Below the pieces are notes generated by a model that was given only the letters and a program-made list of their open reading frames with translations, was not told the origin of the DNA and searched no databases. Shown here in pieces: positions 1-10,964 of a stretch of DNA of 60,000 bases. Source of the stretch: Branchiostoma floridae (lineage: Eukaryota; Chordata; Leptocardii; Amphioxiformes; Branchiostomatidae). The stretch covers positions 20,432,646-20,492,645 of the forward strand of contig NC_049981.1 in the NCBI RefSeq assembly GCF_000003815.2, given 5' to 3'. Both the position numbers and the translations under genes were made by a program. The number at the start of each line of letters is the position of its first letter. Within the stretch, counting starts at the first letter, position 1.

Positions 1-2455
1 TGTAGGAATCCTACAGAATCCTACAATTGGTAATGTAGGTATTTGTAGGATGTGAGGATATAGGGAGCGGACCATCCAAAATTCAACTGTAGGAAGTGTA
101 GGGTGGTAGGAATCCTACACAATCCTACAACTGGTGATGTAGGTATTTGTAGGCTGAGCGGACATGAAGAACAAACCATCAGAAATTCAACTGTAGGAAG
201 TGTAGGATTGTAGGAATCCTACATAATCCTACAATTGGTGATGTAGGTATTTGTAGGCTGAGTGGACATGAAGAACAAACCATCCAAACTTGAACTGCAT
301 GAAGTGTAGGATTGTAGGAATCCTACATAATCCTACAATTGGTGATGTAGGTATTTGTAGGCTGAGAGGATATAGGGAGCGGACCATCCAAAATTGAACT
401 GTAGGAAGTGTAGGATTGTAGGAATCCTACATAATCCTACAATTGGTGATGTAGGTATTTGTAGGCTGAGCGGACATGAAGAACAAACCATCAGAAATTC
501 AGCTGTAGGAAGTGTAGGATTGTAGGAATCCTACATAATCCTACAATTGGTGATGTAGGTATTTGTAGGCTGAGCGGACATGAAGAACAAACCATCCGAA
601 ATTCAGCTGTAGGAAGTGTAGGATTGTAGGAATCCTACATAATCCTACAATTGGTGATGTAGGTATTTGTAGGCTGAGCGGACACGAAGAACAAACCATC
701 CGAAATTCAGCTGTAGGAAGTGTAGGATTGTAGGAATCCTACATATTCCTACAATTGGTGATGTAGGTATTTGTAGGCTGAGCGGACATGAAGAACAAAC
801 CATCCGAAATACAGCTGTAGGAAGTGTAGGATTGCAGGAATCCTACATAATCCTACAACTGGTGATGTAGGTATTTGTAGGGTGAGAGGATATAGGGATG
901 GGACCATCCAAAATTCAACTGTAGGAAGTGTAGGATTGTAGGAATCCTACAGAATCCTACAATTGGTGATGTAGGTATTTGTAGGCTGAGCGGACATGAA
1001 GAACAAACCATCAGAAATTCAACTGTAGGAAGTGTAGGATTGTAGGAATCCTGTAGGCTGAGCAGATATGAAGAACAAACCATCCAAAATTCAACTGTAA
1101 GAAGTGTAGGATTGTAGGAATCCTACATAATCCTACAATTTGTGATGTAGGTATTTGTAGGCTGAGCGGACATGAAGAACAACTCATACGAAACCCAATA
1201 CAAAATATATCCATGCTAAAGAATCCTACGTAATCCTACAATTGTGATGTAGGTATTTGTAGGCTGAGAGGATATAGGCAGCGGACCATCCAAAATTCAA
1301 CTGTAGGAAGTGTAGGATTGTAGGAATCCTACATAATCCTACAATTGGTGATGTAGGTATATGTAGGCTGAGCGGACATGGAGAACAAACCATCCGACAT
1401 GAAGCTGTAGGAAGCGTATGGTTGTAGGAATCCTACAGAATCCTACAATTGGTAATGTAGGTATTTGTAGGATGTGAGGATATAGGGAGCGGACCATCCA
1501 AAATTCAACTGTAGGAAGTGTAGGGTGGTAGGAATCCTACACAATCCTACAACTGGTGATGTAGGTATTTGTAGGCTGAGCGGACATGAAGAACAAACCA
1601 TCAGAAATTCAACTGTAGGAAGTGTAGGATTGTAGGAATCCTACATAATCCTACAATTGGTGATGTAGGTATTTGTAGGCTGAGTGGACATGAAGAACAA
1701 ACCATCCAAACTTGAACTGCATGAAGTGTAGGATTGTAGGAATCCTACATAATCCTACAATTGGTGATGTAGGTATTTGTAGGCTGAGAGGATATAGGGA
1801 GCGGACCATCCAAAATTGAACTGTAGGAAGTGTAGGATTGTAGGAATCCTACATAATCCTACAATTGGTGATGTAGGTATTTGTAGGCTGAGCGGACATG
1901 AAGAACAAACCATCAGAAATTCAGCTGTAGGAAGTGTAGGATTGTAGGAATCCTACATATTCCTACAATTGGTGATGTAGGTATTTGTAGGCTGAGCGGA
2001 CATGAAGAACAAACCATCCGAAATTCAGCTGTAGGAAGTGTAGGATTGTAGGAATCCTACATAATCCTACAATTGGTGATGTAGGTATTTGTAGGCTGAG
2101 CGGACACGAAGAACAAACCATCCGAAATTCAGCTGTAGGAAGTGTAGGATTGTAGGAATCCTACATATTCCTACAATTGGTGATGTAGGTATTTGTAGGC
2201 TGAGCGGACATGAAGAACAAACCATCCGAAATACAGCTGTAGGAAGTGTAGGATTGCAGGAATCCTACATAATCCTACAACTGGTGATGTAGGTATTTGT
2301 AGGGTGAGAGGATATAGGGATGGGACCATCCAAAATTCAACTGTAGGAAGTGTAGGATTGTAGGAATCCTACAGAATCCTACAATTGGTGATGTAGGTAT
2401 TTGTAGGCTGAGCGGACATGAAGAACAAACCATCAGAAATTCAACTGTAGGAAGT
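1..2455 (+). repeat. 1422-bp higher-order duplication inside array 1
   Basis: The block starting at 1 restarts at 1423 with the same unusual unit (ATTGGTAATGTAGG, then GGATGTGAGG). Rare variants recur in the same order at an offset of 1422, for example GGGTGAGAGGATATAGGGAT at about 875 and 2300. The match runs to about 1033/2455, where the copies diverge. Because 1422 is not a multiple of 104, the duplicated block includes the irregular unit near 1184-1230. Confidence 0.85.
1184..1221 (+). repeat. Array-boundary sequence trapped inside the array
   Basis: A 38-bp non-repeat sequence (beginning TCATACGAAACCCAATACAA) interrupts array 1 here. It is the same sequence that forms the right-hand exit of the array at 3047-3084, identical over those 38 bases. 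The 104-bp array resumes directly after it. The array edge was therefore copied into the interior by duplication or unequal exchange. Confidence 0.85.
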
Positions 2456-3084
2456 GTAGTGATGTAGGTATTTGTAGGCTGAGCGGACACGAAGAACAAA
2501 CCATCCGAAATTCAGCTGTAGGAAGTGTAGGATTGTAGGAATCCTACATAATCCTACAATTGGTGATGTAGGTATTTGTAGCCTGAGCGGACATGAAGAA
2601 CAAACCATCCAAAATTGAACTGTAGGAAGTGTAGGATTGTAGGAATCCTACATAATCCTACAATTGGTGATGTAGGTATTTGCAGCAGGCGGAGAGGATA
2701 TAGGGAGCGGACCATCCAAAATTCAACTGTGGGAAGTGTAGGATTGTAGGAATCCTATATAATCCTACAATTGGTGATGTAGGTATTTGTAGGCTGAGCG
2801 GACATGAAGAACAAACCATCAGAAATTCAGCTGTAGGAAGTGTAGGGTTGTAGGAATCCTATACGATCCTACAATTGGTGATGTAGGCATTTGTAGGCTG
2901 AGCAGATATGAAGAACCAAGGAGGTTAAGTTGGAAGAACAAACCATCCAAAATTCAACTGTAAGAAGTGTAGGATTGTAGGAATCCTACATAATCCTACA
3001 ATTTGTGATGTAGGTATTTGTAGGCTGAGCGGACATGAAGAACAAATCATACGAAACCCAATACAAAATATATCCATGCTAAAG

Positions 3085-4314
3085 GCATAGCAAATAAACG
3101 AAAGGAACTTTTTTTATCTCTCTTTATCGATAACAACAAGGAGGTTACCTCCTTGATAACAACAATAACAACAACAACAACAAAATTACGCTTCCTAGGC
3201 CTATGTGACAGGAAAAGGCTAACAATGCGGAGGCTTTTCACACGGCGGTGCCATACCCAGGATTAGGCCACAGTAAATAGATTATATGGATGACATCCAC
3301 GTACTCATTAAGTTTCCGCAAGATTTCAGGAGAAAAGAAAGAAATTCAGACTTACTGTACTACCGAGAAGGTCAACGTGGAGAGAAAGTACCAACATAGG
3401 AAAATATAATAATTTTTGTGTTGTACCCTAATGATTGTCTTGTCCTTGCAGAAGAAGTGACACTAGTATGTTAGCCATGACCGTAGTTGTAGAAATGAAA
3501 TTAATGGATGTACGGTTGCAAAAGTTGTACCACTTTCATTGGCTCTACACTTTGGTAGTTATGAGTGTATTGCCAATTTGATAAGTGATACCGTCTACCA
3601 CTAGTCACTACGCTATACTAAAAAGTACTAGTTAACTTCTTGAATACTACCCTGGGAGCCAGCCAGGATCGGGCAGCTAGGACATGTCGACAGTTTATTC
3701 GGTGGACCAGGACAGTCAGGCCCGCCCGATCTCCTATCAGCGCCCCGGGAAGTTTAAGCCCGATGAGGTCCACCTGCAGGGATGAATGATTTTCATTTGT
3801 TGTATGTGCTACCCTGTTTCGTCACTTCAATAACGGTTCATGGTGACTATTTTGAAAATCTAGCCATCTTGTTTTTTTAACCCATCTCGTTCTTGTTCGC
3901 CCTATCTCATTAATTTTTCTGTCTGAATAGGATGCCATTCATACTAATTACTTGATGTGACCATAGTCTGTGTAACGCACACTCCGTTATCCGGAGCTTG
4001 TAGCCTCCTCCCCGCGGGGCAATGTACGACGGGCCTATAAAGAAGCGCGATTAAATCAGGCTAGTATGACCATACATGTAGAAAAACTTTGAGTATCTCC
4101 TTTCTCCGCGCGCTGTCTGCAACCTAAAATTTGACAGATCGCTCAACAGATTGTATAGAAAAGAAACGATTTTTTTATTCGCGCGTTTTGTTGTATTCTC
4201 GGTCACGCTTTCACATTTTGTATGATATACCTAGTATGAAAGTGAATGTTAAACATATCTTATGTGGGTCGCAGTCAGAGCGCAGCGCAATCGCCGTCTA
4301 GTGGAAAATGGGCA
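3085..4314. other. Non-coding spacer with a 19-nt palindrome
   Basis: No supportable gene. It contains a 19-nt inverted repeat (CAAGGAGGT-T-ACCTCCTTG, 3137-3155), an imperfect AAC-rich microsatellite (3156-3184) and otherwise unassigned AT-rich sequence. The small reverse-strand ORF at 3047-3241 spans the array edge and the AAC repeat and is not credible. Confidence 0.6.
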
Positions 4315-4317
4315 TAA

Positions 4318-4551
4318 AGGTGGGGTCACACCTGCGTATATTTTCAAGCCGCATGAGTTCCGTTTTGACATTTTGGCTAATTTCTTCCATTCGCGGCTGC
4401 ACGCACAAGACGCACCTCAAACGCATCTGAATCGTTTTTTGAAAGTTTCAAGTACGTAGGCAAACGAAAATATACGCCCAGTATACGCTCGATAGTTTTG
4501 GACATGCACAAAACTGTCATTCGTACGCAGTTTGTAGTCTGGACTGCAGGC
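4318..4551 (-). mobile_element. Truncated copy C of the AGGTGGG inverted-repeat DNA element
   Basis: Begins AGGTGGGGTCACACCTGCG after a TAA trinucleotide (4315-4317). Read in reverse complement it matches the right end of copy A (about 6290-6520), including the phrases for CATGTCCAAAACTATC and TTCGTTTGCCTGCG. Only this one end is present; the left half is missing where copy A begins. Confidence 0.75.
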
Positions 4552-5559
4552 TAAAGGTGGGTTTACACCTGCGTATATTTTCAAGTGCGCATGATTTCCG
4601 CATGAAATTTTGTCAATACGCGGCCGAACGCCCAACATTTGGATTTTTTTTAAAATAAATTAAATTGTACGTCGAGCCCATCTGGCGTTTGAATTACGAC
4701 TTCAGCGTTTTCATTTCGCATGAGATGCGTATGATTGCAACTGAAATGCGGAACAGAATTTTCCGTACTGCGAATAGATTCGTATGGGGTACGTATGTTG
4801 GGCGTTTTCCGGACGCACACAACGTCTACTGACCGCATGCCTGACGCACCTGGTGCTATCTGCATTCCAAACGCATTTCAGGTGTGTCAGAGGAACTGTT
4901 TCTGTTACATATACTTTTGTTTGCGAGCATTGCCAATAGAGTATTTTTGTTAGAGGAACCCTTTGTACTACGTATACTTTTGTTTACAGGCAGTGCAAGT
5001 AGAACATTGACAAGTAAACAGTGAAGAGGTTTTTTTTATTCATTTGCGAAGCAGTGAAGCAGTGACACTGTGCTTTTACAGTAATGTGGGCCATCATTTA
5101 CCTTAAGAAGTTATGTGCACTGTCAAGATTGTGTTTGTTTTCACTTTGTCCTTAATGATTTCCCCTATCATCTTAGTATTTCAACTACTATAAAAATCAC
5201 ACCCATACACACCACAAAACGTATTCAAGATCTTTATCAAACACGTAAATTAAACAATTATGAAACCTTACGCCCTCTTTCAAAGTTGTAATATGGCTCT
5301 ATATTGCACCTTTATATCATGTGGTTCTACACACAAAAAAAGTGCCATTATCAGCAAATTAAGTCAAATATCTGTTACATAAAATGGCACGTGTGTCACA
5401 CAAATTGACCCAGTGCTTGAGCAGGTTCCTCTACATCTTCCCGTCCCTGGAGGCTCTATTGGGACCAGTGTCCTGCATTCATGGTGTCCTGCAAGTTGTG
5501 ACCATCTCTCCATGCCCCCGCCGGTACAAATTTGTCGGTACTGGCCTGGATCTGACATC

Positions 5560-5977
5560 ATAAACCGGAAGATTAAAAAAAATCCCTATCGACCAGAGCA
5601 TTTGTCCATTCTTTCCAGAGCTAATAGAAGACGAATATCACTTTATGGTTGTATGTCCCAAATATTCCGATATACGCAATTCTCTATACAGAAGGCTGTC
5701 ATTTTGTACACAAGGATTTATCCAAATGGACCTGAAGTGCAAATTCAAACACATAATGACATGTGACAATCCCTGCATGGCAGATATAGGAAAATATATC
5801 AAAGAAGGTTTAGACATTAGAAATTCCCCAAATGATTGTAAAAGCCTCCAATGATTGTAAGAAACTTATCCCATACTACAACTCCTGTATTAGTTAGATT
5901 AAGTTATAGCACTGCAGTTATGTAGATGCCATACTTTGTACCTCGTACAATTGTTGTGCAATAAAGTTATATACATC
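5560..5977 (+). mobile_element. 5'-truncated non-LTR retrotransposon (LINE) insertion
   Basis: Present in copy A and absent at the matching site in copy B (about 7488). It is flanked by ACATC at 5555-5559 and 5973-5977, consistent with a short target-site duplication. It holds the last ~95 codons of a reverse transcriptase-type ORF, a short 3' UTR and an AATAAA at 5960-5965, with no long poly(A). The structure fits target-primed reverse transcription that stopped early. Confidence 0.8.
5568..5854 (+). pseudogene. C-terminal fragment of a LINE ORF2-type protein
   Basis: One frame reads IEDEYHFMVVCPKYSDIRN in the middle and ends in CKSLQ and a stop at 5852-5854. The pattern I/L-x-D-E-x-H-F-x-x-x-C-P-x-Y-x-x-[IL]-R is the C-terminal zinc-knuckle region that follows the reverse transcriptase domain in many animal LINE-type elements. 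The tail has FKHIMT and IGKYIKEGLDIR, like the usual end of such proteins. An upstream ICPFFP has Phe where a second zinc-binding Cys is usual. Endonuclease and polymerase domains are absent, so this is a dead fragment. Confidence 0.7.
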
Positions 5978-6529
5978 TTGAGATGATTTTTTTTGTCTGG
6001 AGTCAGATGCACCTTCGTATTTATTCCAAATCTGGAGTGTGCGTCGATCACGCTATCAGTACGCGTAGTATGCGCAAAGCGATCGCAGAACGCACGGTAC
6101 TAAATCGTGATCTATGTGTGCATTCGCTATACGGTCGCTCATGGTGCGTTGTGTCTGCGCTGTAAGAACGCTATGTACTCGCAATACCGCGATTTCCGCG
6201 TATTACTGCGTATAAAGCGCAAACATGTAGCGTCTTCATAGCGCAATCGACCGACGTGGGACCACTGTATTGCGCATCCATAACGTTTTGGGCACCAAAC
6301 TGCGTACGAATGATAGTTTTGTGCATGTCCAAAACTATCAGGCGAACTGGGCGTATATTTTCGTTTGCCTGCGTACGTGAAACTTTCTAAAGACGATTCA
6401 GATGCGATAGAGGTGCGACTTGTGCGTGCGGCCGCGTATTGAAGAAATCAGTCAAAATGTCGAAAAATGTCAAAACGGAACTCATGCGGCATGAAAATAT
6501 ACGCAGGTGTAAACCCACCTTAAAGGCCT

Positions 6530-8023
6530 AGGTGGGGTCACACCTGCGTATATTTTTAAGTGCGCATGATTTCCGCATGAAAATTTGTCAATACGCGGCC
6601 GAACGCCCAACATTTGGAATTTTTCTGGAATAAATTAAATTGTACGTCGAGCACATGTGGCGTTTGAATTACGACTTCAGCGTATGATTGCTTCTGAAAT
6701 GCGGAACAGAATTTTCCGTACTGCGAATAGATGCGTATGGGGTACAATGTTGGGCGTATTCCGGACGCACACAACGTCCACCGACCGCATGCCTGACGCA
6801 CCTGGTGCTAACTGCATCCCAAATGCATTTCAGGTGTGTCAGAGGAACAGTTTCTGTTACATATACTTTTGTTTGCGAGCATTGCCAATAGAGTATTTTT
6901 GTTAGAGGAACACTTTGTACTGCGTATACTTTTCTTTACAGGCAGTGCAAGTAGAACATTAATTAGTAGACAGTGAAGAGCTTTTTTTTATTTATTTGCG
7001 AAGCAGTGAAGCAGTAACACTGTACTTTTACAGTACTGTGGGCCATCATTTACCTTAAAAATATATGCACTGTTAAGATTGTGTTTGTTTTCACTTTGTC
7101 CTTAATGATTTCCCCTATCATCTTACTATTTCAACTACTATAAAAATCACACTCATACACACCACAAAACGTATTCAAGATCTTTACGTACTCGTAAATT
7201 AAACAATTATGAAACCTTACGCCCTCTTTCAATATATGGCTCTATATTGTACTTTTACATCATGTTGTTCTACACACAAAAAAGTACTATTATCAGCAAA
7301 TAAAGTCTAATATCTGTTACACAAAATGACACGTGTGTTACACAAATTGACCCAGTGCTAATCAGCAGGTTCCTCTGCATCTTCCCTTCCCTGGAGGCTC
7401 CTTTGGGACCAGTCGCATTGATGGTGTCCTGCAAGTTGTGACCATCTCTCCCTGCCCCCGGTACAAATTCATCCTGGCCTGAATCTGTCATCTTGAGATG
7501 ATCTTTTTTTCTGGCCTCAGATGCACCTTCGTATTTATTCCAAATCTGGAGTCTGCGTCGATCACGCTATCAGTACGCATAGTATGCGCAACCCGATCGC
7601 AGAACGTACGGTACTAAATCGTGATCTATGTGTGCATTCGTTATACGGTCGTTCATGGTGCGTTGTGTCTGCGACGTAAGAACGCTATGTACTCGCAATA
7701 CCGCGATATCCGCATATAAAGCGCAAACATGTAGCGTCTCCATAGCGCAATCGACCGACGTGGGACCACTGTATTGCATATCCATAACGTTTTGGCCACC
7801 AAACTGCGTACGAATGATAGTTTTGTGCATGTCCAAAACTATCAGGCGAACTATGCGTATATTTTCGTTTGCCTGCGCACGTGAAACTTTCTAAAACGAT
7901 TCAAATTAGTTTGAGGTGCAACTTGTGCGTGCGGCCGCGTATTGAAGAAATTAGTCAAAATGTCGAAAAATGTCAAAACGGAACTCATGCGGCTTAAAAA
8001 CATACGCAGGTGTGACCCCACCT
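6530..8023 (+). mobile_element. Copy B of the same inverted-repeat DNA element
   Basis: 1494 bp, starting AGGTGGGGTCACACCTGCGT and ending in its reverse complement ACGCAGGTGTGACCCCACCT, followed by TAA (8024-8026). It aligns with copy A throughout, for example TTTGTTTGCGAGCATTGCCA in both. It lacks the 418-bp LINE insertion. Only 9 bases separate it from copy A. The left flank (CCT) does not match the right flank (TAA), so a simple independent insertion is not proven. Confidence 0.75.
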
Positions 8024-8028
8024 TAAGA

Positions 8029-8342
8029 GGAATATAGCCGGCTAGGGAACAGTACGCGATTTGCGGAGTCTGTCGACTGTCCCTTTGATGAAAGGCAATA
8101 AAACTAATCCGCTCATTTTCTGCACAAAGAAAGTAGCTTCAAAGTTCAGATCATCTAAGCAATAAATCAGTGATCCGGAGTCTACACAGTTTGGTAGCCA
8201 AAACGGTATGAATACGTAGTCTCTACCAGACTCCGGATCGCTGGGAAAATCGTAGAAATGAAACAAATAGAGGAGCAAGCCGGCCAGAAGAATATAGCCA
8301 GCTAAGGAACAATACGCGATCTGCGGAGTCTGTCGAATCCCG
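8029..8342. repeat. Imperfect ~56-bp direct repeat, 258 bp apart
   Basis: AATATAGCCGGCTAGGGAAC at about 8031 and AATATAGCCAGCTAAGGAAC at about 8290 start two ~56-bp copies that both run on through GCGGAGTCTGTCGA. The interval also contains inverted GATCCGGAGTCT and AGACTCCGGATC (about 8170-8240). The segment lies between the right end of element B and the start of array 2. Confidence 0.7.
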
Positions 8343-8350
8343 GCATTCTA
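8042..8350 (-). other. Unrecognised ORF with one predicted transmembrane helix
   Basis: On the reverse strand an open frame runs from a stop near 8350 to a stop at 8042. It reads AYCSLAGYILLAGLLLYLFH, a convincing hydrophobic helix, then a polar stretch (FPSDPESGRDYVFIPFWLPN) and two Cys-containing segments. Composition is protein-like and a CCGCAG sits where an acceptor could be, but no start or second exon was found. It may be an old exon, a gene fragment carried by repeats, or chance. Confidence 0.3.
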
Positions 8351-8395
8351 GTTTACGAACAGTGGATATACCCTTGTCACATCTACAGCAACAAT

Positions 8396-10090
8396 TGTAG
8401 AATTTGTAGGATTCCTACAATCCTACACTTCCTACACCTGAATTTCGGATGGTTTGTTCTTCATGTCCGCTCAGCCTACAAATACCTGCATCACCAACTG
8501 TAGGATTATGTAGGACTCCTACAATTCTACACTTCCTACAGTTGAATTTTGGATGGTCCGCTCCCGATGTCCTCTCAGCCTACAAATGTCTACATCACCA
8601 GTTGTAGGATTATGTAGGATTGTATCCTACACTTCCTACAGCTGAATTTCGGATGGTTTGTTCTTCATGTCCGCTCAGCCTACAAATACCTACATCACCA
8701 ACTGTAGGATTATGTAGGACTCCTACAATTCTACACTTCCTACAGTTGAATTTTGGATGGTCCGCTCCCGATGTCCTCTCAGCCTACAAATGTCTACATC
8801 ACCAATTGTAGGATTGTGTAGGATTCCTACAACCCTACACTTCCTATACAGTTGAATTTCGGATGGTTTGTTCTTCATGTCCGCTCAGCCTACAAATACC
8901 TACATCACCAGTTGTAGGATTATGTAGGATTCCTACAATCCTACACTTCCTACAGCTGAAATTCGGATGGTTTGTTCTTCATGTCCGCTCAGCCTACAAA
9001 TGTCTACATCACCAATTGTAGGATAATGTAGGATTCCTACAATCCTACACTTCCTACAGCTGAATTTCGGATGGTTTGTTCTTCATGTACGCTCAGCCTA
9101 CAAATACCTACATCACCAATTGTAGGATTATGTAGGATTCCTACAATCCTACACTTCCTACAGTTGAATTTCGGATGGTTTGTTCTTCATGTCCGCTAAG
9201 CCTACAAATACCTATATCACCAATTGTAGGATTATGTAGGATTCCTACAATCCTACACTTCCTACAGCTGAATTTCTGATGGTTTGTTCTTTATGTCCTC
9301 TCAGCCTACAAATACCTACATCACCAATTGTAGGATTATGTAGGATTCCTACAATCCTACACTTCCTACAGCTGAATTTCTGATGGTTTGTTCTTCATGT
9401 CCGCTCAGCCTACAAATACCTACATCACCAGTTGTAGGATTCTGTAGGATTCCAGCAACCCTACACTTCCTACAGCGGAATTTCGGATGGCCCGCTCCCT
9501 ATGTCCCTCTCAGCCTACAATTGTCTACGTCACCAATTTAGGATTCTGTAGGATTCCGACAACCCTACACTTCCTACAGCTGAATTTCGAATTGATTGTT
9601 CTTTATGTCCGCTCAGCCTACAAATACCTACATCACTAGTTGTAGGAATATGTAGGATTCCTACAATCCTACACTTCCTACAGCTGAAGTTCTGATGGTT
9701 TGTTCTTCATGTCCGCTCAGCCTACAAATGTCTACATCACCAATTGTAGGATTATGTAGGATTCCTACAATCCTACACTTCCTACAGCTGAATTTCTGAT
9801 GGTTTGTTCTTCATGTCCGCTCAGCCTACAAATACCTACATCACCAATTGTAGGATTATGTAGGATTCCTACAATCCTACACTTCCTACAGTTGAATTTT
9901 GGATGGTCCGCTCCTGATGTCCTCTCAGCCTACAAATGTCTACATCACCAATTGTAGGATTATGTAGGATTCCTGCATGTACAATCCTACTCTTCCTACA
10001 GTTGAATTTTGGATGGTTTGTTCTTCATGTCCAATCAGCCTACAAATACCTACATCACCAGTTGTAGGATTATGTAGGATTCCTATAGCT
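8396..10090 (-). repeat. 104-bp minisatellite array 2 (inverted relative to array 1)
   Basis: About 16 units of the array 1 family in reverse orientation; ATTCCTACAATCC at 8411 and its variant at 8515 confirm the 104-bp period. Both middle variants of array 1 occur, here as TTTGTTCTTCATGTCCGCTC and GGTCCGCTCCCGATGTCCTC. Unit-to-unit divergence looks greater than in array 1, and no 1.4-kb higher-order copy is seen. Forward ORFs here are repeat-generated. Confidence 0.95.
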
Positions 10091-10107
10091 ACAACAGGGC
10101 TAGATGC

Positions 10108-10330
10108 CACACACGATCCCGACAAGGTTGCGGCGAAATGCCTGGCATGGCTTCCGCGATGGTGTTACAACGGGCCCGCGGGCTTAGATGGATTTTGCGT
10201 CGATTTCGTGATGTCATACACGATCCTGACACGATCACGGCAAAATGTCTTACATGGCGTCGGCGTCGGTGTTGTAACCGACCCGCGCGGTTAGCTGTAT
10301 TTTGCGGCGATTTCGTGATGTCTTACATGG
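10108..10330 (+). repeat. Two tandem copies of a 107-bp sequence
   Basis: GATCCCGACAAGGTTGCGGC at 10115 and GATCCTGACACGATCACGGC at 10222 begin two related copies that share GATTTCGTGATGTC near their ends. The segment is GC-richer than its surroundings and abuts the right edge of array 2. It opens part of a 191-codon frame (10138-10713) that I do not accept as a gene. Confidence 0.7.
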
Positions 10331-10964
10331 AACATCTGCCATCTTTCACGACCGATAACGACGTACGACGAAGAGTGACGATCAGACCTGTGAGTCTGTG
10401 GGACCCCTCCATTCTCATAACAGGCAGCGGCCATTCAACCATGTACATTCACTGGAATACGTACCAACACATGTTAAAGAGCCATTGCTGGGGAAAAGGG
10501 TCTGTGAGTAAAATCAAACGGCCGACTAGCTATCATTGCACAGACGTACTGCATTCAGAATGGTGTCGGATGGCCATGCTCGACTTTCTCCTTCAGGTAA
10601 GATTGAACTTGCATGTATCATCACAGCTTTGTCGCCTTCAACACTTCACTTTGTGTATGTGTAACCAAACTTTCGTTTCAGTGAGCTCACCATGGACCCA
10701 AGAGGACATTTAGAGTTGACGCACATAAAAGGGAATACATTGTATACAAATTTTTACACCAACACCTTTGGGTATAAAGGAATCTTTTCAGGTGCGATGA
10801 CCCTTAAAAGTTTGAAAATAGAGAAAACATAGTTGTCCAGTTTGGCAATGTTTAATGTTCTATACATTTTCCATTTCCGAAGTTTGTTATCCGTTCTTAT
10901 GTTACCTGCTATCTTAGATCTTGATCTTGGCTATTGTATCAGCATGAGTGGCACTGTGGTCGTG
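10331..10964. other. Unassigned sequence right of array 2
   Basis: The 191-codon forward frame continues to 10713, but its first 60 codons are the 107-bp duplication and the rest has no recognisable motif. Nothing else is supportable. Confidence 0.4.

Larger units (their letters stand above)
1..3084 (+). repeat. 104-bp minisatellite array 1
   Basis: About 29 tandem copies of a 104-bp unit; the phrase TAGGAATCCTAC recurs at 3, 107, 211, 315 and 419. Each unit has a near-palindromic core (GTAGGAATCCTAC flanked by TGTAGGATT and AATCCTACA) and one of two middle variants: GAGCGGACATGAAGAACAAA or GAGGATATAGGGAGCGGACC. The array continues past the left edge. It has internal rearrangements: a 1422-bp duplication, truncated units near 1033-1060 and 2455-2465, and a short insertion near 2915-2940. 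Reverse-strand ORFs here are repeat-generated and not genes. Confidence 0.95.
4555..6520 (+). mobile_element. Copy A of a non-autonomous, possibly PIF/Harbinger-like DNA element
   Basis: 1966 bp bounded by inverted termini: the left end AGGTGGGTTTACACCTGCGT is the reverse complement of the right end. TAA lies on both sides (4552-4554, 6521-6523) as a 3-bp target duplication. Three-bp TWA duplications are typical of PIF/Harbinger elements; the assignment is inference. No transposase ORF is visible. Removing the LINE fragment at 5560-5977 leaves about 1548 bp, close to copy B. Confidence 0.75.

Noticed and set aside
853-2499. Reverse-strand ORFs of 67-76 codons in array 1
   Set aside because: They are translations of the satellite unit and repeat with it; no independent coding evidence.
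1-3084. Resemblance to a CRISPR array
   Set aside because: The 104-bp units are contiguous, with no unique spacers, in eukaryotic intron-containing DNA; it is a minisatellite.
10138-10713. 191-codon forward ORF
   Set aside because: The first third is the 107-bp tandem duplication, and the rest has no motif, splice context or codon bias.
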